Translations under genes and position numbers: made by a program
In this document: positions 9,222 through 19,073 of the stretch, in pieces
Position numbering within the stretch: position 1 is the stretch's first letter
Layout of the letters: each line of letters starts with the position of its first letter
Notes under the pieces: generated by a model
What the model saw: the letters and a program-made list of their open reading frames with translations, nothing else
What the model was told of the DNA's origin: nothing
The model's database searches: none
Origin: Microbulbifer variabilis
GTDB taxonomy: Bacteria > Pseudomonadota > Gammaproteobacteria > Pseudomonadales > Cellvibrionaceae
Reading direction: 5' to 3'
Assembly: GCF_020524905.1 (NCBI RefSeq)
Contig: NZ_JAIVKI010000023.1
Span: forward strand, 1 to 64,000
Length of the DNA stretch: 64,000 nucleotides

Positions 9222-9644
9222 ATGTTGTGGATCAAGGCTTTTCACATTATTGCCATGGTGTGTTGGTTTGCCGCGCTCTTTTATTTACCACGCCTTTTCG
9301 TCTACCACGTGGATGCCACCGATGCCCTCAGCCGCGACCGCTTCTGCATTATGGAACGACGTCTATATAGGGGGATCGCTATTCCGGCCATGCTCGCCAC
9401 TGTCGGCCTGGGTATATGGCTGTACAGCTTGAACCCCAGCTATTACAACTCGGCCGGCTGGATGCATGCGAAACTCACCTTCGTTGTGCTCCTGCTGGCC
9501 TATCATCATATGTGTGGCGCCTACGTTCGTAAGTTTGCCCAGGGCATCAATACCCGCAGCGGACGTTATTTCCGTATTTTTAATGAGGCTCCGACAGTAG
9601 CCCTGTTCGCCATTGTTATTCTGGTAGTGGTGAAGCCTTTTTAA
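9222..9644 (+). CDS. hemJ: HemJ-like protoporphyrinogen IX oxidase
   Basis: Small four-helix membrane protein of 140 residues, the size of HemJ (UPF0093). It would oxidise protoporphyrinogen IX to protoporphyrin IX late in haem synthesis. Family marks are the N-terminal KAFHIIAMVCWFAALFYLPR with its conserved histidine, the R/H-containing loops, and HAKLTFVVLLLAYHHM in helix three. The frame is open further upstream into clc, but the ATG at 9222 has an excellent GAGGGG seven bases before it and gives the family N-terminus. hemL lies 1 kb downstream and hemB 4.4 kb downstream, supporting the haem role. Confidence 0.88.
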   Translation: MLWIKAFHIIAMVCWFAALFYLPRLFVYHVDATDALSRDRFCIMERRLYRGIAIPAMLATVGLGIWLYSLNPSYYNSAGWMHAKLTFVVLLLAYHHMCGAYVRKFAQGINTRSGRYFRIFNEAPTVALFAIVILVVVKPF

Positions 9645-9726
9645 TTTGGCGCGAAATCATTCTTTGTATAGGGCGCACAGGAACTAAAATTAGGCGCACA
9701 ACAATTGGCAGTCATGTAGATCTTCT

Positions 9727-10512
9727 ATGGATACACCGCAGCCCATTATTTTGACCGTCACCCACCACGATCCCAGTGGCAGCGCCGGCATCGGCGCAGA
9801 TACGGAAACGGCCGTCAGCTTGGGCTGCCACGCAGCCTCCGTCGTCTCCGCCATCAGCGTCTGTAATACCGGGGAACTGCTCGGGGTGGCGCCAGTGGAT
9901 GACAGCCTTTTGATTGAGCAGGCTCGAACGGTTTTGGAGGACATGCCCATAGCGGCCATCAAGGTTGGCTATCTCGGCTCGGTGGAAAATGTACGAGCCC
10001 TGCACAGTGTGCTGCGCGACTACCCTGACGTTCCAGTAATTATCGACCCGGACGCTACCCTGGCCGATAAAGAGAGTGTTCTAGCTCCACCTCTCTGGGA
10101 AGCGATGACCTCCCTGTTGCTGCCCTACGCTACCATGGTCTGCCCCAACCGACGTGAAGCTCGGGCGATGGCGGTAGAGGCCGATACCCATGACGCCATG
10201 GCCCAGGAGCTGCTGGAAAGCGGTTGCCGCTACCTGCTACTTACTGGCGTGCCCCATGATCAACAGCTGCAGAATCGTCTCTACGATGAGCGCGGCCTGA
10301 TCCGTGAATTCCATTGGGAACGGTTGCCACCCGCGGCCTATGGGGTCTGCGGAACCCTCGCCACCGCTATCGCTTGTCATATCGCCCACGGTCTGACCAT
10401 CTCCGAGGCGGTAAGTCGCAGCCAGCAGTATGCCTGGAGCGCCATCCGCGACAGCCGCCGTTTGGGGATGGGACGGCCAATCCCCAACCGCCTGTTCTGG
10501 TGTGAGCGCTAG
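9727..10512 (+). CDS. ThiD-like kinase with an altered catalytic motif
   Basis: Ribokinase-fold protein of 261 residues resembling hydroxymethylpyrimidine (phosphate) kinases and the pseudomonad ThiD that sits before hemL. The N-terminal HHDPSGSAGIGAD corresponds to the HMP-binding segment, and the downstream order (GYLGS, DPD, CPNRREA, LLLTG) also matches. The C-terminal anion-hole motif, normally HGSGCTLA, reads YGVCGTLA: the catalytic cysteine is displaced by one residue, and the histidine and one glycine are lost. The canonical DPV is DPD. No thiE follows, although it does in many relatives. It may be a weakened, neofunctionalised or decaying ThiD. A GC-rich hairpin lies just downstream. 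Confidence 0.7.
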   Translation: MDTPQPIILTVTHHDPSGSAGIGADTETAVSLGCHAASVVSAISVCNTGELLGVAPVDDSLLIEQARTVLEDMPIAAIKVGYLGSVENVRALHSVLRDYPDVPVIIDPDATLADKESVLAPPLWEAMTSLLLPYATMVCPNRREARAMAVEADTHDAMAQELLESGCRYLLLTGVPHDQQLQNRLYDERGLIREFHWERLPPAAYGVCGTLATAIACHIAHGLTISEAVSRSQQYAWSAIRDSRRLGMGRPIPNRLFWCER

Positions 10513-10540
10513 GGCAACTCCTGTCTCTCAGCAATTCGCG

Positions 10541-10570
10541 AGTCGCACCGACAGTAAAGTCGGTGCGACT
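10541..10570. terminator. Hairpin downstream of the ThiD-like gene
   Basis: Perfect 12-bp inverted repeat: AGTCGCACCGAC (10541-10552), loop AGTAAA, then its complement (10559-10570). It begins 29 bp after the stop codon. Only TATTAG follows, so it lacks a proper U-tract; it may be a weak terminator or an mRNA 3'-end stabiliser. Confidence 0.45.
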
Positions 10571-10610
10571 TATTAGCCAACTTCCCTTACTGCGCTCTGA
10601 CTTCCCCGCA

Positions 10611-10639
10611 TTGTTCTCCTGGCCCCACACCGTGATAAT
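10611..10639 (+). promoter_or_regulatory. Putative hemL promoter
   Basis: TTGTTC (10611-10616), 17-bp spacer, GATAAT (10634-10639). The -10 matches five of six consensus bases and the spacer is optimal; the -35 is weak. It would start transcription about 38 bp before the hemL ATG. Confidence 0.4.
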
Positions 10640-10683
10640 GGCCGCTGACTTTTAGCCTTTTTCGCAATTTCTGAATGAATTCT

Positions 10684-11967
10684 ATGAGTAAATCCGAGCA
10701 GCTCTTTGCCGAAGCCCAGCAATTTATCCCCGGCGGCGTTAACTCACCGGTGCGCGCTTTCCGTGCCGTGGGCGGTACGCCCCTGTTTATCCGCCGCGCC
10801 GAGGGCGCCTATCTCTTCGATGCGGACGAAAAACGTTATATCGACTATGTGCAATCCTGGGGCCCGATGGTACTCGGTCACGCACACCCGGAAGTGATCG
10901 AAGCGGTCGTGGAGCAGGCTCAGTCCGGCCTCAGCTTCGGCGCCCCCACGGAATTGGAAACCGAACTGGCTGAGGAACTCTGCCGCCTGTGGCCCAACAT
11001 GGACTTGGTGCGCTTCGTCAACTCCGGCACTGAAGCCACTATGAGCGCCATTCGCCTAGCTCGCGGCTTTACTGGACGCGATAAGATTGTGAAATTTGAA
11101 GGCTGCTACCACGGCCATTCGGACTCTTTGCTAGTCAAAGCCGGCTCCGGTGCCTTAACCATGGGGGTACCCTCCTCCCCCGGCGTTCCCGCCGCCCTGG
11201 CGGACCACACCATCACCCTGAGCTACAACGATGCTGAAGGCGTACGTGCTTGCTTCGACGAAATTGGCGACCAGATCGCCTGTATCATCGTAGAGCCCGT
11301 CGCCGGCAATATGAACTGTATCCCGCCAGTACCCGGCTTCCTTGAAACGCTGCGCGAAGTCTGCGACCAGCACGACGCCCTATTGATTCTCGACGAAGTC
11401 ATGACGGGCTTTCGCGTCAGTCTCACTGGCGCTCAGGGACACTATGGCATCGAGGCGGACCTGACCACTCTCGGTAAAGTTATTGGCGGCGGTATGCCGG
11501 TGGGTGCCTTCGGTGGCAAGCGCGAAATCATGGAGCAGATCGCTCCCCTGGGACCGGTTTATCAGGCCGGCACTTTGTCCGGCAACCCGGTGGCCATGGT
11601 TGCGGGCCTGGAAACCCTGCGTTTGGTGGAAGAACCCGGTTTCTATGAGCCCCTAGTGGCCAGGACAGATCGCCTGGTGGAGGGTATCCTCGCTGCCGGC
11701 AAAAAAGCGGGAATCCCCATTACCGCCAACAAAGCTGGCACCATGTTTGGTTTCTTCTTTACCGAGGAAGCTCAAGTCACCAATTACCAGCAGGTAATGG
11801 CTTGTAATAACGAGCGCTTCAACCGCTTTTTCCACGGTATGCTCGAAGAGGGTATCTACCTGGCACCTGCTTCTTATGAAGCCGGGTTTATGTCCGCCGC
11901 CCATAGCGACGAGGATATCGAAAAGACTATCGCTGCCGCGGAGCGCGTCTTCGCTCATCTCGACTGA
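10684..11967 (+). CDS. hemL: Glutamate-1-semialdehyde 2,1-aminomutase
   Basis: PLP enzyme that converts glutamate-1-semialdehyde to 5-aminolevulinate in the C5 haem pathway. Family features include [12 protein letters not shown] near the N-terminus, SGTEATM for phosphate binding, DEVMTGFR, and the PLP lysine in [12 protein letters not shown] chose the second ATG (10684, MSKSEQLF), which gives 427 residues, places the PLP lysine at K265 as in the characterised enzyme, and matches the usual N-terminus; an ATG three codons upstream is the alternative. Neither start has a strong Shine-Dalgarno sequence. hemB, the next pathway enzyme, lies 2 kb downstream, separated by the benE/gntR pair. Confidence 0.97.
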   Translation: MSKSEQLFAEAQQFIPGGVNSPVRAFRAVGGTPLFIRRAEGAYLFDADEKRYIDYVQSWGPMVLGHAHPEVIEAVVEQAQSGLSFGAPTELETELAEELCRLWPNMDLVRFVNSGTEATMSAIRLARGFTGRDKIVKFEGCYHGHSDSLLVKAGSGALTMGVPSSPGVPAALADHTITLSYNDAEGVRACFDEIGDQIACIIVEPVAGNMNCIPPVPGFLETLREVCDQHDALLILDEVMTGFRVSLTGAQGHYGIEADLTTLGKVIGGGMPVGAFGGKREIMEQIAPLGPVYQAGTLSGNPVAMVAGLETLRLVEEPGFYEPLVARTDRLVEGILAAGKKAGIPITANKAGTMFGFFFTEEAQVTNYQQVMACNNERFNRFFHGMLEEGIYLAPASYEAGFMSAAHSDEDIEKTIAAAERVFAHLD

Positions 11968-11977
11968 TTCCCTCTTC

Positions 11978-12005
11978 CAGGTACCCACTACAAGGTGGGT
12001 ACCTG
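11978..12005 (+). terminator. Hairpin terminator candidate after hemL
   Basis: Inverted repeat CAGGTACCCAC (11978-11988), loop TACAAG, complement (11995-12005), beginning 11 bp after the hemL stop. The 11-bp stem is followed by a pyrimidine-rich tail (CTCTTCTCC) and not by a pure U-tract, so termination strength is uncertain. Confidence 0.5.
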
Positions 12006-12090
12006 CTCTTCTCCCCAGCATCACAGCCGTCACACACTACTTTAGTGAACGCTTTGTCGCAGAAGCGTTGTTCTTTTCCTATTGTAAAGT

Positions 12091-12126
12091 AAAAATGTAT
12101 ACAAAATTGTAAAGGTATACATTTTT
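12091..12126. promoter_or_regulatory. Inverted-repeat operator overlapping the benE start
   Basis: Two perfect 12-bp arms, AAAAATGTATAC (12091-12102) and its complement (12115-12126), flank a 12-bp spacer. Each arm contains the self-complementary core GTATAC, a type of site bound by GntR/FCD regulators. The right arm covers the TTG start of benE, and a direct repeat ATTGTAAAG (12081-12089 and 12106-12114) overlaps the site. The gntR gene is the second gene of the unit, so autoregulation is the simplest reading. Confidence 0.65.
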
Positions 12127-13297
12127 GAGAAGCTTATTATCTGATACCAGCCTGTCTACGATCAGCGCCGGCTTTATCGCCGTGCTGGTCGCCGTGGCCA
12201 GCTCGGCAGCGATTGTGTTTGAGGCAGCCCGTGCAGCCGGCGCCGACGAGGCCATGATTGCCTCCTGGATCGGAGCTTTGGGGCTGGGGATGGGGCTCTC
12301 CGGTATCGTTTTCTCCTGGTATTACCGAGCACCGATTATTACCGCCTGGTCGACCCCCGGCGCCGCATTACTGGCAACCAGTCTCAGCGGCATTCCGATT
12401 GCCGAGGCCATCGGCGCATTTTTTTTCAGCGCCATGCTGACCCTTGTGGTGGGGCTTTCCGGAGCCTTCGAACGGGTAGCCCGGCTGGTACCTGGCCCAA
12501 TTGCCGGCGCCATGCTGGCAGGCATACTGCTACAGTTTGGTCTCGGCACTTTCACCTCGCTGCAATCCCAGCCCGTTTTGGTGGGCACTATGTTATTGGC
12601 CTATCTTATCGGGCGGCGCTGGATACCCCGCTACGCCATTATCCTGGTACTCATCAGCGGACTGGCGGTTTGCTGGAAGCTACAGCTTTTCGCACCTGAT
12701 CAGATTCACTGGCAGGCACCAAAACCCATTTGGGTTACACCGGAATTCAGACTCTCAACCCTGATCAGTGTCGGCATCCCGTTATTTATCGTCACAATGA
12801 CCTCTCAGTACCTTCCAGGAGCAGCAACCCTCGCCGCCAGCGGCTATCAGCGGGTGCCAGTTTCTCCACTCATCAGCGGCACCGGATTAACCAACCTCCT
12901 AATCACCCCCTTTGGCGGTTTTACCCTGACCTTGGCGTCGATTACCGGGGCTATTTGTACTGGGCCCGAAGCGCACCCCAACCCTGACAAGCGCTATACC
13001 GCCGGGATCGCCGCAGGATTTTTCTATCTACTAGTAGGTTTGTCTGGCGCCACGGTAGTGGCATTATTCAGCAACTTTCCCAAGGCATTGATCGCGGGAC
13101 TGGCCGGCCTGGCGTTACTTGGGACTCTCGGCAACTGCCTGGCGGGTGCTACCGCAGATACAGAGAACCGCGAGGCGGCGGTAATCACCTTCCTTATCAG
13201 CGCTTCAGGCATCAGTTTTTTGGGGATAGGTGCCGCTTTTTGGGGGCTGGTCGGCGGACTGAGCTGTTATTGGTTTTTCAAACGGGATAATAAATAA
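12125..13297 (+). CDS. BenE-family benzoate/H+ symporter-like transporter
   Basis: Polytopic inner-membrane protein of 390 residues with about 11-12 hydrophobic segments covering almost the whole length. Segments such as SAAIVFEAARAAGAD, TAWSTPGAALL, GPIAGAMLAGILLQFGLG and GGFTLTLASITGAICTGPEAH are typical of BenE and related nucleobase/benzoate transporters. The substrate cannot be read from the sequence: no benzoate-degradation genes are nearby. The start is a TTG inside the right arm of the inverted repeat, with no clear Shine-Dalgarno sequence; no better in-frame start precedes the first membrane helix. The regulator gene follows after 7 bp, so they form one transcription unit. Confidence 0.85.
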   Translation: MRSLLSDTSLSTISAGFIAVLVAVASSAAIVFEAARAAGADEAMIASWIGALGLGMGLSGIVFSWYYRAPIITAWSTPGAALLATSLSGIPIAEAIGAFFFSAMLTLVVGLSGAFERVARLVPGPIAGAMLAGILLQFGLGTFTSLQSQPVLVGTMLLAYLIGRRWIPRYAIILVLISGLAVCWKLQLFAPDQIHWQAPKPIWVTPEFRLSTLISVGIPLFIVTMTSQYLPGAATLAASGYQRVPVSPLISGTGLTNLLITPFGGFTLTLASITGAICTGPEAHPNPDKRYTAGIAAGFFYLLVGLSGATVVALFSNFPKALIAGLAGLALLGTLGNCLAGATADTENREAAVITFLISASGISFLGIGAAFWGLVGGLSCYWFFKRDNK

Positions 13298-13304
13298 AAG
13301 CCCA

Positions 13305-13937
13305 ATGAACCTTTACGAAAAAATCAAAGCGGATTTGCAGCGTGGGCGTTTCCCCGCCGGTCAAGCATTGAAGCAGGCGGAAGTGGCCGAACACTATGAA
13401 GTCAGCCGTATCCCCGTGAGGGATGCCTTACAGCGCCTGAAAAATGAAGGATGGCTGGCGCCCCATGGCAAGCGTGGTGTCGCCGTGCCTCAGTTCGATC
13501 CGTTGGAGGTGGAGGACCTCTACTTAATGCGTATGCGCCTGGAGCCACTGTTACAAAGCCTGGCGCAAAAAAAACTCACCAGTGAAACAATCGGCCGAGC
13601 ACGGGATATTCTCGATTCTATGGAAGGGAACCCCAGCCTCTCAGCAGAGCAGATCGGCAGTCTTAACTGGCAGTTTCACGCCTGTATCTACCTCGCCGCA
13701 GAGCGTCCCACCCTCTTCGCCACAGTGGAGCAACTGCACAGGCAGTGTGAGCGCTATATCGGCTACCAATCCCGCAGGCTGCACTACCAGAGCACTAGCC
13801 AGAAAGAGCACTATAGGATTCTTGAAGCCCTGCAACAGAAACGGGAAAAAGAAGCGGCGGCCTTACTAGCCAGGCACATTGAGACCGCGGGTAAGAAACT
13901 AGTGGCTTTTCTTCGTACCGCTCAAGGCGGACACTAA
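13305..13937 (+). CDS. GntR-family regulator with FCD-type ligand domain
   Basis: DNA-binding regulator of 210 residues. The winged helix-turn-helix (about 1-70) shows the GntR pattern LKQAEVAEHYEVSRIPVRDALQRLKNEGW, and the rest is an all-helical FCD-like ligand domain containing acid and histidine residues suited to metal-assisted carboxylate binding (about 80-205). It follows the BenE-type transporter by 7 bp. The GTATAC-containing inverted repeat at the transporter start is the obvious candidate operator. The ligand is probably the transported acid, but this is inference. Confidence 0.88.
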   Translation: MNLYEKIKADLQRGRFPAGQALKQAEVAEHYEVSRIPVRDALQRLKNEGWLAPHGKRGVAVPQFDPLEVEDLYLMRMRLEPLLQSLAQKKLTSETIGRARDILDSMEGNPSLSAEQIGSLNWQFHACIYLAAERPTLFATVEQLHRQCERYIGYQSRRLHYQSTSQKEHYRILEALQQKREKEAAALLARHIETAGKKLVAFLRTAQGGH

Positions 13938-14034
13938 ACCAACTCCAGGGGAAATCATCGGCAGCGGCAATTTGATATGATGACCGCCAATTGCGGTCGC
14001 GGGACAGCTGCGGCCCTATCGAAAGCCGGAGTAA

Positions 14035-15051
<1,017 letters not shown>

Positions 15052-15091
15052 GTCTTTTTAAATTGCGCGCGGCTAATGCCGCGCCACTAAT

Positions 15092-17656
15092 TCAAGGCCA
15101 TTGATCTTCCAGCGCCGGTCCCACCGGCTGGGCCTCTTCAACGGGAACACTTCGATATTCCACCTCGGCAGACTGGCGGCGAGGCAGTTCGAGGGGCTCT
15201 AAGGAGGAATCCTCTCCAAACTCTTCCGCATCGTCACCGCGCAGCTGTTCCCGCAATTGATTACGACGCTCACTCTCATATTGCTGCCGGTCTATATCGT
15301 TACCCCAACCAGGAGTCATCTGCTCCCGCGGTGCCGCCTCGGAGTGCTCATTGCCAAACAGATTGCGGAACCAACGCCAGCGATCGTGCCCCCGACACTC
15401 TGGTGCCGGTTGCAAATGGGTTTCATAGGAGAAAGGTATCTCGTAACCACCGCGGCAATAATCCGGGTCCATAAACTGTCCACGCGCGTTTACCTCTTTG
15501 AACTCGACCCCCCGCGGTGCCTCGACAGGACCGTGCTGATGGGGCAACTTGCGCATGATCTCAGTCCAGATCGGCAAAGCTCCGGTAGAACCGGTTAAAC
15601 GGGTGCGCTCGTTGTCATCGCGCCCGATCCACACTACTGCGGTAACCTCCGGGGAAAACCCGGCAAACCAGCTGTCGCGGTTATTGTTAGTAGTACCGGT
15701 CTTACCAGCAAAAGGCACACTGCTGGGCAGGCGCTTAGCGGACCGGCGTCCGGTACCTTCGCGCATCGCCTGCTCCAGACCCCAGCGCAACAGGTAAGCG
15801 GGCACAGGGTCAATGCCACGATTAGTGCGCGGGCGGAAGTGCTGAACCCGTCCACCTTGTGCATCCGATACCGCTAGCAAGGTGCGTGGCTGTACTGTCT
15901 CACCACTATTGGCGATGGTTTGGTACATGCCCGCCACCTCAAGTGGTGTCATTTCCACCGCTCCCAACAACATTGCCGGCACGTGCGGCAGGCTGGTATC
16001 CACACCCAGGCGTCGAATGGTCTGGCGCACATTCTGCAGTCCCAGATCGAGCCCCAGATGAGCGGTAGCCAGGTTATAAGACTTGGCCAGCGCCACATAG
16101 AGAGGCACTTGGCCGTGAGCGAGCTTATCGAAATTCTGCGGCATCCACACATCGCCATCGGCCTCCTCAATACGCACTGGCGCATCGTCGATCAAGGTGG
16201 CCAGATTGTATTCTTGGGGGTGCTCCAGAGCGGTTAGGAAGACCGCCGGCTTGATCAGAGACCCCACTTGGCGGCGCGCCTCCAGAGCCCGGTTGAAACC
16301 GGGATAATCCGGGTCGCGGTCTCCGATCATGGCGAGTACATTGCCCGTGCGGTTATCCAGCAGCACAGTCGCGGCCTGGAGAGTATTCGCCTTGATCTTG
16401 CGGTCTTTCTCCAGCTTCTGTACGCCCTCGCTGACGGACTCCTCTGCGAGTTTCTGAACAGAGGGCGCCAGGGTTGTGTAGACCCGCAGTCCAGTGGTGC
16501 GAAGCTCTTCATAGGAATAATAGGGGCGCAACTCGGAGAGCAGGCGCTCGGTGAATGCCGGATAGGGATTCTGTGCTGTCACACTACCTTTCACCACACC
16601 CAATGGTTTGGCGGAGTAGCGTTCGAATTCAGCTTGGGTAATGAGGCCCTGTTCGAGCATCAACTCCAGTACTGTGTTGCGACGCTTTAACGCGCGTTGC
16701 GGATGGCGCCAGGGGTTGTAGTAAGCGGCGCCCTTGGCCAACCCCACTAGCAGGGCGACCTGATGAGGCTCCAAAGTATCCAGCGGCTGCTGGAAATAGA
16801 ATTCCGAGGCCAGGCCAAAGCCATAGATACCCCGGGCTCCCTGTTGGCCCAGCCAAACCTCGTTAATGTACTCCTGCAGGATGTAGGCCTTGTCGTAATG
16901 AATCTCCATCAAAACCGCCATCAAGGCTTCATTGATCTTGCGCTGCAGGCTTGGCTTGTGGTCGAAAAAGATATTCTTTACTAACTGCTGGGTGATGGTT
17001 GATCCCCCCTGCACCAGGCGCCCCGCCTTGATATTGGCCACCATCGCTCGGGCGATACCCCGCGGGGAGATACCGAAGTGATTGAGGAAGTCCTGGTCTT
17101 CCACTGCGATCAGGGTGTTTGCTACCAGAGGAGGGATATCTGTAAAGCTAACTGGGTTGCGATCGTCTCCACCGCCCAGCAATGAACCGATATTGGCTGC
17201 GTCCAGGCGGAATTCGGAGATGCGCTGCCCATCTTCATCGCGCAGATTGTCAATTTCATCATTGCGCAGGCGGAAGGTGACGAGAGCCGCCGGCTCGCGG
17301 CCATCGGCATGAATAAAGTCCCGACGCCAGACTCGGTAATTCATACCCTCCTGCGTCCAGGAACCGGGCTCAGTCAGAGTCTTTTGTTTGCGGTAATTGA
17401 GAGCGGCTAACTCGCTCTCCAGCTCATCCGGGTGCATCGCCATGCCTTCACGCAGTACCAGGGCACGCGCAAAAACCCGCGCCGGCAGTTGATACTGGCG
17501 GCTGTCGAGACGCTGACGCAGCTGTACATCGAGGTAAGCCATATAGCCGGCTAGGGCCAATGCCCCCACCAGGGCCAGCAAAAATAGAAATTTTAACCAG
17601 CGGTAGCGCCTTTTCGGTTTTGACGCTTTGCTGCGCCGGCGTTTCATCGATGCCAT
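15092..17656 (-). CDS. mrcB: Bifunctional penicillin-binding protein 1B
   Basis: Class A PBP that polymerises glycan strands and cross-links them. A basic cytoplasmic tail and one membrane segment (about 20-42) precede a UB2H domain (about 65-150), where the lipoprotein activator LpoB binds in enterics. The GT51 domain has catalytic E186 in the EDQDFLNHFG motif. The transpeptidase domain has S466-L-I-K469, S526-Y-N528 and K652-T-G-T655. The C-terminal tail after about 770 is polar and Arg/Glu-rich. At 854 residues it is a full-length PBP1B. I see no obvious LpoB in the window; the TPR lipoprotein at 22096-22821 does not resemble it clearly. Confidence 0.96.
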   Translation of the reverse strand: MASMKRRRSKASKPKRRYRWLKFLFLLALVGALALAGYMAYLDVQLRQRLDSRQYQLPARVFARALVLREGMAMHPDELESELAALNYRKQKTLTEPGSWTQEGMNYRVWRRDFIHADGREPAALVTFRLRNDEIDNLRDEDGQRISEFRLDAANIGSLLGGGDDRNPVSFTDIPPLVANTLIAVEDQDFLNHFGISPRGIARAMVANIKAGRLVQGGSTITQQLVKNIFFDHKPSLQRKINEALMAVLMEIHYDKAYILQEYINEVWLGQQGARGIYGFGLASEFYFQQPLDTLEPHQVALLVGLAKGAAYYNPWRHPQRALKRRNTVLELMLEQGLITQAEFERYSAKPLGVVKGSVTAQNPYPAFTERLLSELRPYYSYEELRTTGLRVYTTLAPSVQKLAEESVSEGVQKLEKDRKIKANTLQAATVLLDNRTGNVLAMIGDRDPDYPGFNRALEARRQVGSLIKPAVFLTALEHPQEYNLATLIDDAPVRIEEADGDVWMPQNFDKLAHGQVPLYVALAKSYNLATAHLGLDLGLQNVRQTIRRLGVDTSLPHVPAMLLGAVEMTPLEVAGMYQTIANSGETVQPRTLLAVSDAQGGRVQHFRPRTNRGIDPVPAYLLRWGLEQAMREGTGRRSAKRLPSSVPFAGKTGTTNNNRDSWFAGFSPEVTAVVWIGRDDNERTRLTGSTGALPIWTEIMRKLPHQHGPVEAPRGVEFKEVNARGQFMDPDYCRGGYEIPFSYETHLQPAPECRGHDRWRWFRNLFGNEHSEAAPREQMTPGWGNDIDRQQYESERRNQLREQLRGDDAEEFGEDSSLEPLELPRRQSAEVEYRSVPVEEAQPVGPALEDQWP

Positions 17657-18029
17657 ATAAGAGTTATCCAGCTGCCATCTCGGTACATCTCTCGGTAGCG
17701 GAGAGTGCCTTCAGCCTCACCGCTATCTCAGGCAGAAGACCAGCAGGTGGCAGCTCCGCTGGTATCTTGCCGCAGGCACCTAAACCGGCGCCGTGGGGAA
17801 CATCCGTGAACCGCCAGAATCCCGGGCTATGCGTCCAGGAGGTCATATTACAGGCACATTAAATACCTGTTCGTGGATTGACCGCAGTTGCCTTCCATAA
17901 GTTCATATTGAGGCATATGACGCCTTTATAAACGCTGGCCGCTTTAAGTCAAACCTACCACCTTGCACTTGCTGTAATCACGGCCATAATGCGGCGGAAA
18001 TCTATACAAATCGCCCGAAAAGGATGGAC
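17657..18029. other. Intergenic region between mrcB and the PfkB kinase gene
   Basis: These 370 bases contain only one short minus-strand frame (17664-17846, 60 codons), with no recognisable domain and no ribosome-binding site. A good sigma70 promoter for the kinase gene lies near the right end (17963-17990). I see no RNA gene or mobile-element remnant in the rest. Confidence 0.5.
17963..17990 (+). promoter_or_regulatory. Putative promoter of the PfkB kinase gene
   Basis: TTGCAC (17963-17968), 16-bp spacer, CATAAT (17985-17990). It is about 40 bp upstream of the chosen start codon and correctly oriented. No operator-like repeat is visible around it. Confidence 0.5.
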
Positions 18030-19028
18030 ATGCAGCAATATGATCTCTACGGCATCGGCGCCGCCCTGCTGGACACGGAAATCGAGGTATCCGATAAGGA
18101 CCTCAAAGCACTCGGTGTTGAAAAGGGCATTATGACCCTGGTGGACGATGCCCGGCAGAAACAGCTGGTAGACGACCTTCGGGACCACATGGTCACCGCC
18201 AAACGTGCCTGTGGTGGCTCCGGTGCCAATACCATTATCGCTGCCAGCTATTTTGGCCTGCGCACCTTCTACTCCTGTAAGGTCGCCGCCGACGATAACG
18301 GGGTTTTCTACCGCAATAACCTCAGCGCCGCTGGCGTCGACTACCCAACCACGCTGCAGCAGGCCGATGGCGGTACCACTGGCAAGTGTCTGGTACTGAT
18401 TACCCCTGATGCCGAGCGCAGCATGAATACCTACCTGGGGATCAGTGAGCAGCTCTCGGTAGCAGAACTGGATGACGAAGCACTAAAGTCCTCCCAGTGG
18501 GCCTATATCGAAGGTTACTTGGTCTCTTCCGAAACTGGGCGTCGAGCCGCAATCGCCCTGCGTGAACAGGCCCAGCAAGCCGGTGTGAAAACTGCCCTAA
18601 GCCTATCCGACCCGGCGATGGTGCAATTCTTTGGCGAAGGCTTGCGTGAAATGATTGGCGGCGGCGTGGATATGCTGTTCTGCAACCGCGATGAGGCCCT
18701 GGGCTTTACCGACACCGACTCACTGGATGCCGCGGCAGAGGCCCTGAGTGATTACTGCCGCAGTTTTGCCATTACTCTGGGCGCAGATGGCGCGCTGCTG
18801 TGGGATGGCGCCAAGCAATACAAAGTTGCAAGTCCAAAGGTACGCGCGATAGATAGCAACGGTGCCGGTGACATGTTTGCGGGCGCGTTTTTGTATGCGA
18901 TCAACCGGGAAATGGGCTTTGTCGAAGCCGGTGAGCTGGCTTGCCGCGCCGCAGCCCAAGTGGTTAGCCAATACGGTCCGCGCCTGAAGGCAGAGCAACA
19001 CTCAGAGTTGTTGGCGGCGGTTATCTAA
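18030..19028 (+). CDS. PfkB-family kinase, adenosine-kinase-like
   Basis: Cytosolic ribokinase-fold kinase of 332 residues, most like proteins annotated as adenosine kinases in gammaproteobacteria. The N-terminal GGSGANTIIAAS is the PfkB signature 1 region, and DSNGAGDMFAGAFLY near residue 275 carries the catalytic aspartate and anion hole. The ATG at 18030 is preferred because AGGA lies five bases upstream; the ATG at 18024 overlaps that Shine-Dalgarno sequence. The gene is monocistronic, with its own promoter and a hairpin just after the stop. Substrate assignment (adenosine or a sugar) is uncertain. Confidence 0.85.
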   Translation: MQQYDLYGIGAALLDTEIEVSDKDLKALGVEKGIMTLVDDARQKQLVDDLRDHMVTAKRACGGSGANTIIAASYFGLRTFYSCKVAADDNGVFYRNNLSAAGVDYPTTLQQADGGTTGKCLVLITPDAERSMNTYLGISEQLSVAELDDEALKSSQWAYIEGYLVSSETGRRAAIALREQAQQAGVKTALSLSDPAMVQFFGEGLREMIGGGVDMLFCNRDEALGFTDTDSLDAAAEALSDYCRSFAITLGADGALLWDGAKQYKVASPKVRAIDSNGAGDMFAGAFLYAINREMGFVEAGELACRAAAQVVSQYGPRLKAEQHSELLAAVI

Positions 19029-19047
19029 AGCCACCAACAGGAACAGA

Positions 19048-19069
19048 GAGCGGCCTTTACTGGCCGCTC
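19048..19069. terminator. Hairpin between convergent genes
   Basis: GAGCGGCC (19048-19055), loop TTTACT, GGCCGCTC (19062-19069). It lies between the stop codons of two convergent genes and could act in both directions, but neither side has a strong U-tract. Confidence 0.45.
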
Positions 19070-19073
19070 AATC

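Noticed and set aside
15058..15082. Short GC-rich hairpin between convergent hemB and mrcB.
   Set aside because: Stem of about seven bases without a U-tract in either direction; too weak to list as a terminator.
17664..17846. Short minus-strand reading frame of 60 codons upstream of mrcB.
   Set aside because: No ribosome-binding site, domain, signal peptide or conserved-looking segment; probably chance.
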